Source: Streptomyces kanamyceticus
GTDB taxonomy: Bacteria > Actinomycetota > Actinomycetes > Streptomycetales > Streptomycetaceae
Assembly (NCBI RefSeq): GCF_008704495.1
Contig: NZ_CP023699.1
Coordinates: forward strand, 1,798,001 to 1,862,000
Length of the DNA: 64,000 nt
Reading direction: 5' to 3'
The notes under the pieces were generated by a model. That model did no database searches and had not been told where the DNA came from. It worked only from the letters and a program-made list of their open reading frames with translations. Shown piece after piece: positions 24,627-32,740 of the stretch. A program made the position numbers and the translations under genes. Position 1 is the first letter of the stretch. Each line of letters starts with the position of its first letter.

Positions 24627-26137
24627 TCGCGACCACCTTGCAGGAGGCCATCGCGGGGCAGGCCCACCGGGCGCAGGCCACCGTCACCTTCGGCACCTCC
24701 GCCCGGCGCGAACGCCTGACGTACCCCGAGTTCGCCGCGCAGATCGCCGCGGCGGCCGGTGGCTTCGCCGAACAGGGCGTACGCCGCGGGGACCGGGTGA
24801 TGCTGCGCATCGCCAGCTCCAGGGAGGGAGTGCTCGCCCTGCTCGGCCTGATCCACCTGGGCGCGGTCCCGGTCTCCGTCAAACCGCACGTCCCCGGGGC
24901 GATCCTCACGCAGTACTTCGCCACGGTGATGCGGCAGCAGGACGCACGCCACGGCTTCCGCGTCTCCGGTCACGGCCTCACCGAACTCCAGCTCGTGCTG
25001 CGCCCGCAGGACGCGCCGGGGCCCGCCCCCGGCGGCCCGGAGGACCTCGCCTTCATCCAGTACACGAGCGGCTCCACCGGCATGCCGCGGCCCATCCCGC
25101 TCAGCCACCGGGCCGTCCTCGGCAACATCGCGGCGATCCGCGACGTCGCGGGCATGAAGCCGGGCCACGCCGGTCTCATCGCCCTGCCGCTCCATCACGA
25201 CATGGGGCTCATCGGGGTGCTCACCTCGCTGGTCCAGGGCATCGACCTGGTCGTCGAGGAGCCCGGCACGTTCCTGCGCAGGCCGCTCGCCGCCCTGCGC
25301 CTGGTCCGTGACGCGGAGTCGGTGCACAGCGCCTTCCCCGACTTCATGCTGCGCTATCTGGCGGCGCGGATCGGCGAGGCCGCCGGGCAGGACGCGCTCG
25401 ACCCGAGCCTCTTCGGCGCCTGGCGCACGGTCTTCTGCGGGGCCGAACCCATCCGCAAGCCGTCCGTCGACACCTTCGTGGGCGCGACCCGCCGCTGGGG
25501 CTTCGACCCGACGGCACTGGTGTTCTGCTACGGCCTGGCCGAGGCCGCGTTGATGGCCACCTCGCACCGCTACACGGACCCGGGGACGAGCTTTCGCACC
25601 GAAGGGCCCGTCACCACCGCGTGCCTGGGCACCACCATGCCCGAGCTCGACCTGCGGATCGTCGACGAGTCGGGCAGGGAGTGCCCGCAGGAGCGGGTCG
25701 GCGCCGTACAGCTGCGCGGCGCCACGCTGTTCAACGGGTACGACGGGACCACCGACCACCGCACCACGTGGTTCGACACGGGCGACGTGGGCTGCCTGCG
25801 CGCCGGCAGGCTCTATCTGAGCGGCCGCAGGAGCGACCGCATCAGCGTCAGCGGCGTGAACGTCTTCGCCGCCGACGTCGAGCAGGTGGCGACACAGGTG
25901 CCGGGCGTCGCCGAGTGCGTGGCCCTGCCGTACGACGAGTCGTTCGCCCTCGTCGTCGTGGCCGAGCGGTCCCGGCAGATCGACACCACCGAGATCGCCA
26001 ACCGGGTGGCGGCCGACTTCGGACTCGCCCCGCGATCCGTCGTCGAGGTGCCGCGCAGCGCGATCGCCAGGACCGCGAGCGGGAAGCCCGCCCGCAATCA
26101 CATGGCGGCGCGGCTGGAGCAGGGGCTGCTGGTCTGA
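24623..26137 (+). CDS. fatty acyl-AMP ligase-like (FAAL) enzyme
   Basis: Adenylate-forming ligase of 504 residues. The P-loop is IQYTSGSTGMPRPI, followed by LPLHHDMGLIGVL, a motif typical of fatty acyl-AMP ligases. FCYGLAEAALM, WFDTGDVG and the C-terminal ARTASGKPARN lysine follow. FAALs adenylate a fatty acid and transfer it straight to an ACP; here the ACP at 22572 is the natural partner. ATG at 24623 overlaps the thioesterase stop. Last gene of the plus-strand operon and probable right end of the cluster. Confidence 0.85.
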   Translation: MIATTLQEAIAGQAHRAQATVTFGTSARRERLTYPEFAAQIAAAAGGFAEQGVRRGDRVMLRIASSREGVLALLGLIHLGAVPVSVKPHVPGAILTQYFATVMRQQDARHGFRVSGHGLTELQLVLRPQDAPGPAPGGPEDLAFIQYTSGSTGMPRPIPLSHRAVLGNIAAIRDVAGMKPGHAGLIALPLHHDMGLIGVLTSLVQGIDLVVEEPGTFLRRPLAALRLVRDAESVHSAFPDFMLRYLAARIGEAAGQDALDPSLFGAWRTVFCGAEPIRKPSVDTFVGATRRWGFDPTALVFCYGLAEAALMATSHRYTDPGTSFRTEGPVTTACLGTTMPELDLRIVDESGRECPQERVGAVQLRGATLFNGYDGTTDHRTTWFDTGDVGCLRAGRLYLSGRRSDRISVSGVNVFAADVEQVATQVPGVAECVALPYDESFALVVVAERSRQIDTTEIANRVAADFGLAPRSVVEVPRSAIARTASGKPARNHMAARLEQGLLV

Positions 26138-26143
26138 CTCCGG

Positions 26144-26184
26144 GCCCCGCAAGGGGCGCGGGGAACCGCGCGACCAGCCACGAA
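26144..26184. repeat. Streptomyces dispersed intergenic repeat with short hairpin
   Basis: GCCCCGCAAGGGGCGCGGGGAA followed by a C/G-rich GCGCGACCAGCCACGA tail. From memory this is an abundant intergenic repeat in Streptomyces. GCCCC-GCAA-GGGGC forms a small stem. It lies between convergent genes and marks the end of cluster 1. Confidence 0.6.
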
Positions 26185-26209
26185 ATACCCGCGGCTTACG
26201 AACAAGCGC

Positions 26210-27604
26210 CTAGCCGAGGTACTGAGTCATACCGCGAGAGACGTACGCCCCGTGCCCGGCCCGCCCGGTGAACTCCCGCTGATCGATGACCAGTTCGCCC
26301 CGCGAGAGGACCGTCTCGACCCGCCCGGTGACCCGCCTCCCCTCGTACGCCGAGTAGTCCACGTTCATGTGGTGCGTCGCGGCGGACATCACCTGCTCGG
26401 CCGCCGGGTCGTAGATGACCACGTCCGCGTCCGCGCCCGGTGCGATCGTGCCCTTCTTGCCGTACATGCCGAACATCCTGGCCGGGGCCGCGCAGGCGAT
26501 CTCGATCCAGCGGCGGCGCGTGATGTGGCCGTCCACCACGGCCTGGTGGAGCAGGTCCATGCGGTTCTCGACGCCCGGCATGCCGTTCGGGATCTTCGAG
26601 AAGTCGCCACGGCCCAGCTCCTTCTGGCCCGTGAAGCAGAACGGGCAGTGGTCCGTGGAGACCACCTGGAGGTCGTTGGTGCGCAGCCCGCGCCAGAGCG
26701 CCGCCTGGTGCTCCCGGGGGCGCAGCGGGGTCGAGCAGACGTACTTGGCGCCCTCGAAGTCCGGCTCCGCGAGGTTGTCCGTGGACAGGAACAGGTACTG
26801 CGGACAGGTCTCGCCGAAGACCGGAAGTCCCTTGTCCCGCGCGGCCACCAGCTCCGCGAGCGCCTCTTCGGCCGAGACGTGCACGACGTAGAGCGGCGCC
26901 TCGGCGACCCGGGCGAGCTGGATCACCCGGTGTGTCGCCTCCGCCTCCAGGAGGGCCCTGCGCACCTCGCCGTGGTGGCGCGGATCCGTCTCGCCGCGCG
27001 CGAGCGCCTGCCGCACCAGGACGTCGATGGCGATGCCGTTCTCCGCGTGCATCATGATCAGGGCGCCGTTGGTGGCGCCCTTCTGCATCGCGCGCAGGAT
27101 CTGCCCGTCGTCGCTGTAGAAGACCCCGGGGTACGCGGTGAAGAGCTTGAACGAGGTCACGCCCTCCCCCACGAGTCCGTCCATCTCCTTGAGCGACGAC
27201 TCGTCGACGTCCGAGACGATCATGTGGAAGCCGTAGTCGATCGCGCACTTGCCCGCCGCCTTCGCGTAATAGGCGTCGAGCCCCTCGCGCAGGGAGTGCC
27301 CCACCGACTGCACCGCGAAGTCGATGATCGTGGTGGTGCCGCCCCAGGCCGCCGCCCGGGTGCCGGTCTCGAAGGTGTCCGACGAGAACGTGCCGCCGAA
27401 CGGGAATTCCATGTGCGTGTGGGCGTCGACGCCGCCCGGGATCACGTACTTCCCCGTGGCGTCCAGGACCCGGTCCGCGCTCCACTCCTGGGTGCCCGCC
27501 GAGGCGAGCGCCGCGATGCGGCCGTCCTCGATCAGGACGTCGGCGTGGACCTCCTCGGCGGCCGTGATGACGAGACCGCCGGTGATCAGCGTGCGGGTGC
27601 TCAT
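26210..27604 (-). CDS. hydA: dihydropyrimidinase / D-hydantoinase
   Basis: Cyclic amidohydrolase of 464 residues. Metal ligands are visible as DAHTHMEFPFGG (HxH), the carboxylated lysine in TSFKLFTAYPG, His in MMHAENG and YVVHVSAEEA, and Asp in VSTDHCPF. It hydrolyses dihydrouracil/dihydrothymine to N-carbamoyl-beta-amino acids, step two of reductive pyrimidine degradation. ATG at 27604 with GAGGGAG 7 bp upstream; an upstream in-frame ATG lacks this. It lies downstream of an aminotransferase and a beta-ureidopropionase in one operon. Confidence 0.92.
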   Translation of the reverse strand: MSTRTLITGGLVITAAEEVHADVLIEDGRIAALASAGTQEWSADRVLDATGKYVIPGGVDAHTHMEFPFGGTFSSDTFETGTRAAAWGGTTTIIDFAVQSVGHSLREGLDAYYAKAAGKCAIDYGFHMIVSDVDESSLKEMDGLVGEGVTSFKLFTAYPGVFYSDDGQILRAMQKGATNGALIMMHAENGIAIDVLVRQALARGETDPRHHGEVRRALLEAEATHRVIQLARVAEAPLYVVHVSAEEALAELVAARDKGLPVFGETCPQYLFLSTDNLAEPDFEGAKYVCSTPLRPREHQAALWRGLRTNDLQVVSTDHCPFCFTGQKELGRGDFSKIPNGMPGVENRMDLLHQAVVDGHITRRRWIEIACAAPARMFGMYGKKGTIAPGADADVVIYDPAAEQVMSAATHHMNVDYSAYEGRRVTGRVETVLSRGELVIDQREFTGRAGHGAYVSRGMTQYLG

Positions 27605-27650
27605 GCGGGCACTCCCTCTCCTCTGTGTGAACCAGGCGCTACTGGGTGAA

Positions 27651-28934
27651 CTAGGCGCTGCGCAGGGCCTGTTCAAGAATGGATGCGCCTTCCTCCGCCT
27701 CCGCGACGGTCAGCGAGAGCGGCGGCGCCACGCGCAGCACGCTGGTGTTGTGCCCGCCTCCCTTGCCGATGAGCAGTCCGCCATCGCGGGCCGCTTCGAG
27801 GACGGCGGCGGCCGCCGCCTGGTCCGGCTCGTCCGTCCCTGGCCGCACCAGCTCGATGCCGATCATCAGGCCGCGCCCGCGCACCTCGCGCACGCCGGGC
27901 AGCTGGGCGCAGATCGCCCGCAGCCGCTCGATGAGCAGTCCGCCGACGCGGCGCGCGTTGCCCTGGAGGTCGTGTTCCAGGAGGTGCGTGAGGTTGGCGA
28001 GGCCCGCCGCCATGGTGACCGGCGAACCGCCGAACGTCGAGATGGAGTTGGCGTCGAGGCAGTTCATGAGCTCGGCGCGGGCCACGACGCCGCCGATCGA
28101 CATGCCGTTGCCGATGCCCTTGGCGAAGGTGAGGATGTCCGGCGGGCCGTTCTGTGCGTGTGCCTGCCAGCCCCAGAAGTGGTCGCCGGTGCGGCCGAGT
28201 CCGGTCTGCACCTCGTCGGAGATCCACAGGATGCCCTGCTCGTCGAGGACTTCGCGGAACGCGGCGTACAGACCGTCGGGCGGCGAGGTGAAGCCGCCGA
28301 CGCCCTGGATGGGCTCGGCGATCAGGGCCGCGACTCCCCCGCGCGCCTGCCCGAGCACGTCCCGCAGATCGGCGACGCACGCCTCGGTGAACTCGGCGTC
28401 GCTCAGGGCGGCGTACGGGCCCCGGCCGCGCACGCCGCCGTGCACGTACAGCGTCTGGAGCGGCGAGAGGCTGGTCGGTGACCAGGCGCGGTTTCCGGTG
28501 ATGCCGACGGCCGTGAAGGAGCGGCCGTGGTAGCTGTTGCGCATCGCCAGGATCTGGTTGGAGCCCCGGTACGCGGTGGCGAGCATCAGGGCGGTGTCGT
28601 TGGCCTCCGTACCCGAGGTGGTGAAGAAGACCCGGGCGTCGGGGATCCCCGACAGGGCGGCGATCCGTTCGGCCAGGTCCACCATCGGGCGGTTGAGGTA
28701 CAGCGTCGAGGTGTGGATGATCCGCCCCGCCTGGTCCGCGACGGCCTTGGTGACCTCGGGCAGGGCGTGCGCGGTGATGGTGGAGAGGATGCCGCCGAAG
28801 AAGTCGAGGTACTTGTTGCCCTCGGCGTCCCACACGTGGCGGCCCTCGCCGTGGGTGAGTTCGAGCGGACGGCCGTAGTACAGCGCGAGCCAGTCGGGCA
28901 GCACCGCCCGGTGGCGGTCGTACAGATCGGTCAC
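27651..28934 (-). CDS. class III PLP aminotransferase (beta-alanine/beta-aminoisobutyrate type)
   Basis: Aminotransferase of 427 residues. The PLP pocket includes TTSGTEANDTALML and ISDEVQTGLGRTG, and the Schiff-base lysine is in LTFAKGIGNGMS. GTG at 28934 overlaps the upstream stop (GTGA). In this operon its likely substrate is beta-alanine or beta-aminoisobutyrate produced by the ureidopropionase, giving malonate semialdehyde or its methyl form. This resembles AGXT2-like enzymes. Exact substrate is inference. Confidence 0.88.
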   Translation of the reverse strand: MTDLYDRHRAVLPDWLALYYGRPLELTHGEGRHVWDAEGNKYLDFFGGILSTITAHALPEVTKAVADQAGRIIHTSTLYLNRPMVDLAERIAALSGIPDARVFFTTSGTEANDTALMLATAYRGSNQILAMRNSYHGRSFTAVGITGNRAWSPTSLSPLQTLYVHGGVRGRGPYAALSDAEFTEACVADLRDVLGQARGGVAALIAEPIQGVGGFTSPPDGLYAAFREVLDEQGILWISDEVQTGLGRTGDHFWGWQAHAQNGPPDILTFAKGIGNGMSIGGVVARAELMNCLDANSISTFGGSPVTMAAGLANLTHLLEHDLQGNARRVGGLLIERLRAICAQLPGVREVRGRGLMIGIELVRPGTDEPDQAAAAAVLEAARDGGLLIGKGGGHNTSVLRVAPPLSLTVAEAEEGASILEQALRSA

Positions 28935-29773
28935 GGCTCCACCAGCCCCTGGTAGGCGTCGGGTCGGCGGTCCCGGTAGAACGCCCACTGCTGTCGTACT
29001 TCCTCGATGAGGCCGAAGTCGAGGTCCCTGACGAGGAGTTCCTCGGCCTTGTCTCCGGCGGGCTCGCCGACGAACTGGCCGCGCGGGTCGACGAAGTACG
29101 ACGTTCCGTAGAAGTCGTTGTCGCCGTACTCCTCCTGGCCGACGCGGTTGATCGCGGCGATGAAGTACTCGTTGGCGACAGCCGCCGCGGGCTGTTCCAG
29201 CTGCCAGAGGTAGGCGGAGAGGCCGCGCGAGGTGGCGGAGGGGTTGTAGACGATCTGGGCGCCGTTCAGGCCCAACTGCCGCCAGCCTTCCGGGAAGTGG
29301 CGGTCGTAGCAGATGTAGACGCCGACCTTGCCGACCGCCGTGTCGAAGACCGGCCAGCCCGCGTTCCCCGGCTTGAAGTAGTACTTCTCCCAGAAGCCCT
29401 TGACCTGCGGGATGTGGTGCTTGCGGTACTTGCCGAGATAGGAGCCGTCGGCGTCGATCACGGCCGCGGTGTTGTAGTAGAAGCCGGACTGCTCGACCTC
29501 GAAGACGGGGACGACGATCACCATGCCGGTCTCGCGGGCGAGTTCCCGCATCCTGGTCACGGTGGGCCCGTCCGGCACGGGCTCGGCCCAGCGGTAGTGC
29601 TCGGGTTCCTGGACCTGGCAGAAGTAGGGGGCGTTGAAGACTTCCTGGAAGCCGATGATCCGCGCACCCTGACGGGCCGCCTCGCGGGCGTGCTCCTCGT
29701 GCTTGGCGATCATCGATTCCGTGTCGCCCGTCCAGGTCGCCTGGACCAGTGCGGCGCGTACGACGTTGACCAT
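28931..29773 (-). CDS. beta-ureidopropionase (nitrilase superfamily)
   Basis: Carbon-nitrogen hydrolase of 280 residues. The Glu-Lys-Cys triad is visible in GFQEVFNAPYF, KYRKHHIP and VYICYDRHFPEGWR. It hydrolyses N-carbamoyl-beta-alanine to beta-alanine, CO2 and ammonia. ATG at 29773 with AAGGAG 8 bp upstream. First gene of the reductive pyrimidine degradation operon; a dihydropyrimidine dehydrogenase gene is not in the window. Confidence 0.9.
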   Translation of the reverse strand: MVNVVRAALVQATWTGDTESMIAKHEEHAREAARQGARIIGFQEVFNAPYFCQVQEPEHYRWAEPVPDGPTVTRMRELARETGMVIVVPVFEVEQSGFYYNTAAVIDADGSYLGKYRKHHIPQVKGFWEKYYFKPGNAGWPVFDTAVGKVGVYICYDRHFPEGWRQLGLNGAQIVYNPSATSRGLSAYLWQLEQPAAAVANEYFIAAINRVGQEEYGDNDFYGTSYFVDPRGQFVGEPAGDKAEELLVRDLDFGLIEEVRQQWAFYRDRRPDAYQGLVEP

Positions 29774-29816
29774 GAGCTGCTCCTTCACATGCCCTTGAGA
29801 GGACGTCAGAGAGCTT

Positions 29817-29841
29817 CTACGCACGTAGACTTGATGCGTAG
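29817..29841 (-). promoter_or_regulatory. Probable operator of the pyrimidine degradation operon
   Basis: Perfect inverted repeat CTACGCA (29817-29823) and TGCGTAG (29835-29841) with an 11-bp spacer, about 45 bp before the beta-ureidopropionase start. A shorter CTACG-CA-CGTAG dyad is nested at its left. The rest of the 190-bp gap holds nothing recognisable. Confidence 0.55.
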
Positions 29842-29965
29842 ATAGGAGAACGTAAGCCTCCGCCGACGGGCTGAGCAAGACCATCGTCGTGAACCGGCTG
29901 AGTCGATCACGTTTCGCACCCGAGCGGGCGAGAAGCGGACCGCGGCCGCGGGGAAACGGACCGGG

Positions 29966-31429
29966 TCAGGCGCTGAACCCCGCGACGCGCAGTGCGTGCA
30001 CCAGGTCCCAGTGGTGTTCGTCGGAGACCGCCTTCGCCGTCTCCAGGAGCAGGGGTATGAGGCGGTTCGGATCGGTGTGCGCGCAGCGCGCAGCGTCCTC
30101 GGGCGTCCGCACGCGCAGGTACGAGTCCAGGAGCGCGCGGGCCTCCCGTTCGCGGCCCGCGTCGATCAGCCCGAGCATCGCCTCCGCCATCTCGGGCGCG
30201 GGGCGCGCGACGCCCTGCCGCAGCAGCTTCCTGCAGTCGTCGGCGCGGCCCGCCCCGGCCAGCGCGTCGGCCACGGCGACCAGGCGGTCCGGCGGCAGCG
30301 ACGCGACCTCCCAGAGCAGGGTGGCCCAGTCGGCGCCGAGCCCCGCGCGGTGCAGCTCACCGGCGAGCTCGGGCAGCCGCGCCGCGGGCCAGCCCGCGGC
30401 CTCGACGAGCACGCCGTGCGCCTCGCCGCTGCGGCCCTCGCCGCGCAGCCGCACGAGCTCCCGCACGGTGGTGACCGTGATCCGCTCGTCCTCGTCCGCG
30501 AAGCCGCCGTCGGGCTCGTCGTGGCCACCGCGCCCGTCGTGCCCGGGGTCGAACACGCCCTCGTGGTCCGGCGCCGGGATGGGCCCCGTGTGCGCGAACC
30601 GGGCACCACGGGGAGCCGCGGGCGGCCCCGCCGCACCCCCCTCGGGGCCGGGTTCGGGGTCAGCGTCCGCGCCGCCGCCGAACCCCGCGAACCGGGCACC
30701 CCCCTTGGCGCGCCTGCGGGAGCGCCCCTCGGGCACCGGCGCGGCCGCCTGCTCGGGCACCCGGGGCTCCGCGTCACCGGCCTCCTCGACGTCCGCGTGG
30801 GCGACGGCCGGGGCGAACGGGCTCCCGAAGTCGTCCTCGGCATCGGCCCCGCCGAAAGCGCCGGACGGATCTCCGAAACCGACCCCGTCCGTCCTGCTCA
30901 GGTCCACCCACGACGGCCGCCGCGCCGCGTCCAGGCGGTCCAGGCGCTCCTGGAGCTCCACGCAGCGCGCGGTGGCCCGTTCGTGGTCGTCGCGGACCCA
31001 TGCCAGGTCGAGGTTGACGCGGTCCGCCTCGTCGGGTCCCGTCGCCTCGGTGAGCTGCCGGGTGAGCTCGGCCTGGCGTTCGGTCGCGTAGCGCTGCTCC
31101 CTGAGCATCATGTCGAGCCGCTCGCCGAGCAGCTCGCGACCGCCGGGCCGTGCGTCGTAGGCGGTGAGGGACGCGCGGTGCAGGACGCGGGCATGCCCGG
31201 TCTCGCGCTCGGCCTCGGGCACGCCCCGGTCCGCCGCGAGGTCGTGGAGCAGCGCCTGCACCACGTCCCAGGGAGGCACCTCGGCGCCGTCCAGACAGGC
31301 GCGCATGCCGTCCGGGTCCCGTTGCCAGAACACGCCGCACCAGCCCGCGCCCTGATCGAGCCGCGCCAGCAGCTCTCTCAGGTATTTCGCGAACTCCCTG
31401 ACCTGATCCGGGAGTTGTCCCACTGCCAT
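29966..31429 (-). CDS. hypothetical protein, two helical domains joined by a long disordered linker
   Basis: Protein of 487 residues I do not recognise. Residues 1-170 are helical and charged, with a coiled-coil-like stretch REQRYATERQAELTRQL and RCVELQERLDRLD. Residues 180-320 are rich in Gly, Pro, Ala, Asp and Glu and probably disordered. The C-terminal 160 residues contain repeated helical hairpins (VLVEAAGWPAARLPELAGEL, ALAGAGRADDCRKLL, LIDAGREREARALL) like TPR/PPR-type solenoids. It resembles proteins annotated only as hypothetical in Streptomyces. No ribosome-binding site is obvious. Paired dyads lie just upstream. Confidence 0.75.
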   Translation of the reverse strand: MAVGQLPDQVREFAKYLRELLARLDQGAGWCGVFWQRDPDGMRACLDGAEVPPWDVVQALLHDLAADRGVPEAERETGHARVLHRASLTAYDARPGGRELLGERLDMMLREQRYATERQAELTRQLTEATGPDEADRVNLDLAWVRDDHERATARCVELQERLDRLDAARRPSWVDLSRTDGVGFGDPSGAFGGADAEDDFGSPFAPAVAHADVEEAGDAEPRVPEQAAAPVPEGRSRRRAKGGARFAGFGGGADADPEPGPEGGAAGPPAAPRGARFAHTGPIPAPDHEGVFDPGHDGRGGHDEPDGGFADEDERITVTTVRELVRLRGEGRSGEAHGVLVEAAGWPAARLPELAGELHRAGLGADWATLLWEVASLPPDRLVAVADALAGAGRADDCRKLLRQGVARPAPEMAEAMLGLIDAGREREARALLDSYLRVRTPEDAARCAHTDPNRLIPLLLETAKAVSDEHHWDLVHALRVAGFSA

Positions 31430-31459
31430 TCGACCAGCACCGCCCCGTGGAGCCTGGAG

Positions 31460-31493
31460 TCTTCCGGTCCGGAAGATAACACCAGTCGTGTTA
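31460..31493. promoter_or_regulatory. Two adjacent perfect dyads between convergent-side XRE gene and hypothetical gene
   Basis: TCTTCCGG-T-CCGGAAGA (31460-31476) directly abuts TAACAC-cagtc-GTGTTA (31477-31493). They lie downstream of the XRE gene and 30-65 bp upstream of the hypothetical gene, so they could be a terminator, operators, or both. Confidence 0.5.
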
Positions 31494-31533
31494 CGGGACG
31501 ACTACACGCAGTTTTCCGGGGTCCGCACAAGAG

Positions 31534-31785
31534 TCACACGGGCACGAGCTCGCACCGCACGACGATCTCGTCGAGCGAGAGTCCGAGCACGGCCGCGAGC
31601 GCGGCCACGGTGAAGAGCGCGGGCGTGGGCGCGCGGCCCGTCTCGATCTTGCGGAGGGTCTCGGCGGAGACACCGGCCTCCGTCGCCACCGACACCATGC
31701 TCCGCGCCCCCCGGGCGTCCCGCAGCAGCAGCCCGAGCCGCTCACCGCGCTCGTGCTCCTCAGGGGTCAAGGGATTTCGCACCAT
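31534..31785 (-). CDS. XRE-family helix-turn-helix regulator
   Basis: Small DNA-binding protein of 83 residues, essentially one HTH_3 domain: ERLGLLLRDARGARSM, VSVATEAGVSAETLRKIETGRAPTP and LFTVAALAAVLGLSLDEIV. It is divergent from methionine aminopeptidase with a 48-bp gap that holds the palindrome ATACCGGTAT. ATG at 31785 chosen; an in-frame ATG at 31809 could be used on a leaderless transcript. The likely role is autoregulation and control of the divergent gene. Confidence 0.87.
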   Translation of the reverse strand: MVRNPLTPEEHERGERLGLLLRDARGARSMVSVATEAGVSAETLRKIETGRAPTPALFTVAALAAVLGLSLDEIVVRCELVPV

Positions 31786-31813
31786 GGACCCATCGTAGCG
31801 GACCCCCATTCAA

Positions 31814-31826
31814 ATACCGGTATAGT
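31814..31826. promoter_or_regulatory. Palindromic divergent promoter/operator, XRE-map
   Basis: Perfect 10-bp palindrome ATACCGGTAT (31814-31823). TATAGT (31821-31826), overlapping its right end, is a good -10 only 7 bp before the aminopeptidase ATG, which implies a leaderless mRNA. On the other strand TATACC falls about 9 bp before an ATG of the XRE gene. Confidence 0.6.
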
Positions 31827-31833
31827 AATTGGC

Positions 31834-32601
31834 ATGGTGGAACTCAAGACAGCACAATCGATCGACGCGATGCGTGAAGCGGGCCGCATCGTGGCGCAAG
31901 GACTGACCGCGGCGCGCGAGGCGGCCGCCGTCGGCGTCTCCCTGCTCGACCTGGACGAGGCCGCGCACGCCGTGCTCCGCAAGGCCGGCGCGTCCTCCCC
32001 CTTCCTCGGCTACCGGCCGCACTTCGCCCCGACGCCCTTCCCCGCCGTCCTGTGCGTCTCGGTGAACGACGCGATCGTGCACGGCATCCCGACCGACTAC
32101 CGGCTGCGCGACGGCGACCTGGTCTCCATCGACTTCGGCGCGAAGCTGGACGGCTGGGTCGGCGACTCCGCGATGAGCTTCATCGTGGGCACCCCCCGCC
32201 CCGAGGACGTCCGCCTGGTCGAGACGGCGGAGCAGTCCCTGGCGGCGGGCATCGAGGCGGCCGTCGTCGGCAACCGCATCGGCGACATCTCGCACGCCAT
32301 CGGCACCGTCTGCCGCAAGGGCGGCTTCGGCATCATGGAGGACTACGGGGGCCACGGCGTCGGCCGCAGCATGCACGAGGACCCCGCCGTGCCGAACGAG
32401 GGCCGCCCGGGCCGCGGCATGCCGCTGCGCCCCGGCATGGTGTTCGCCATCGAGCCGATGCTGATCGCGGGCGGCGGCGACGGGTACCACTCCGCGCCGG
32501 ACGGCTGGACCCTGTGCACGAACGACGGCAGCCGCGCCGCCCACGCCGAGCACACGGTGGCGATCACCGAGGAAGGTCCCAGGATCCTCACGGCACTTTG
32601 A
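31834..32601 (+). CDS. map: type I methionine aminopeptidase
   Basis: Protein of 255 residues. The five metal ligands are visible in SIDFGAKLDGWVGDSAM (two Asp), GGHGVGRSMHEDP (His), FAIEPML (Glu) and HAEHTVAITEEG (Glu), and the substrate-side His is in DAIVHGIP. It removes initiator methionine from nascent proteins. There is no N-terminal zinc-finger extension. Probably leaderless (see promoter at 31814). Its stop codon directly touches the right end of the IS200/IS605-type element. Confidence 0.93.
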   Translation: MVELKTAQSIDAMREAGRIVAQGLTAAREAAAVGVSLLDLDEAAHAVLRKAGASSPFLGYRPHFAPTPFPAVLCVSVNDAIVHGIPTDYRLRDGDLVSIDFGAKLDGWVGDSAMSFIVGTPRPEDVRLVETAEQSLAAGIEAAVVGNRIGDISHAIGTVCRKGGFGIMEDYGGHGVGRSMHEDPAVPNEGRPGRGMPLRPGMVFAIEPMLIAGGGDGYHSAPDGWTLCTNDGSRAAHAEHTVAITEEGPRILTAL

Positions 32602-32740
32602 ATGCTCCCCTCCCTGACGGGAGGGGATTCCTGGCTCAGGCCGCCGTCCGGAACTGAGTTCCGGACGGACTTATGCCCTCGGCACCAGCAGGGTCCAGAC
32701 GCGCCCTGACGAGCATCACGCGCGCGGAGTTCTTATCCCT
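32600..32740 (-). ncRNA. Putative omega-RNA (reRNA) overlapping the 3' end of tnpB
   Basis: Two perfect hairpins follow one another on the minus strand. CCGTCCGGAAC-TGA-GTTCCGGACGG (32644-32668) lies within the last codons of tnpB, and the right-end stem lies at 32607-32626. This is the layout of TnpB guide RNAs, with the guide reading beyond the right end into the map 3' end. The 5' boundary is a guess. Confidence 0.4.

Noticed and set aside
26210..29773. Membership of the hydantoinase/ureidopropionase operon in cluster 1
   Set aside because: The three enzymes form a standard reductive pyrimidine degradation set, and the operon is separated from cluster 1 by a dispersed repeat and lacks the cluster operator.
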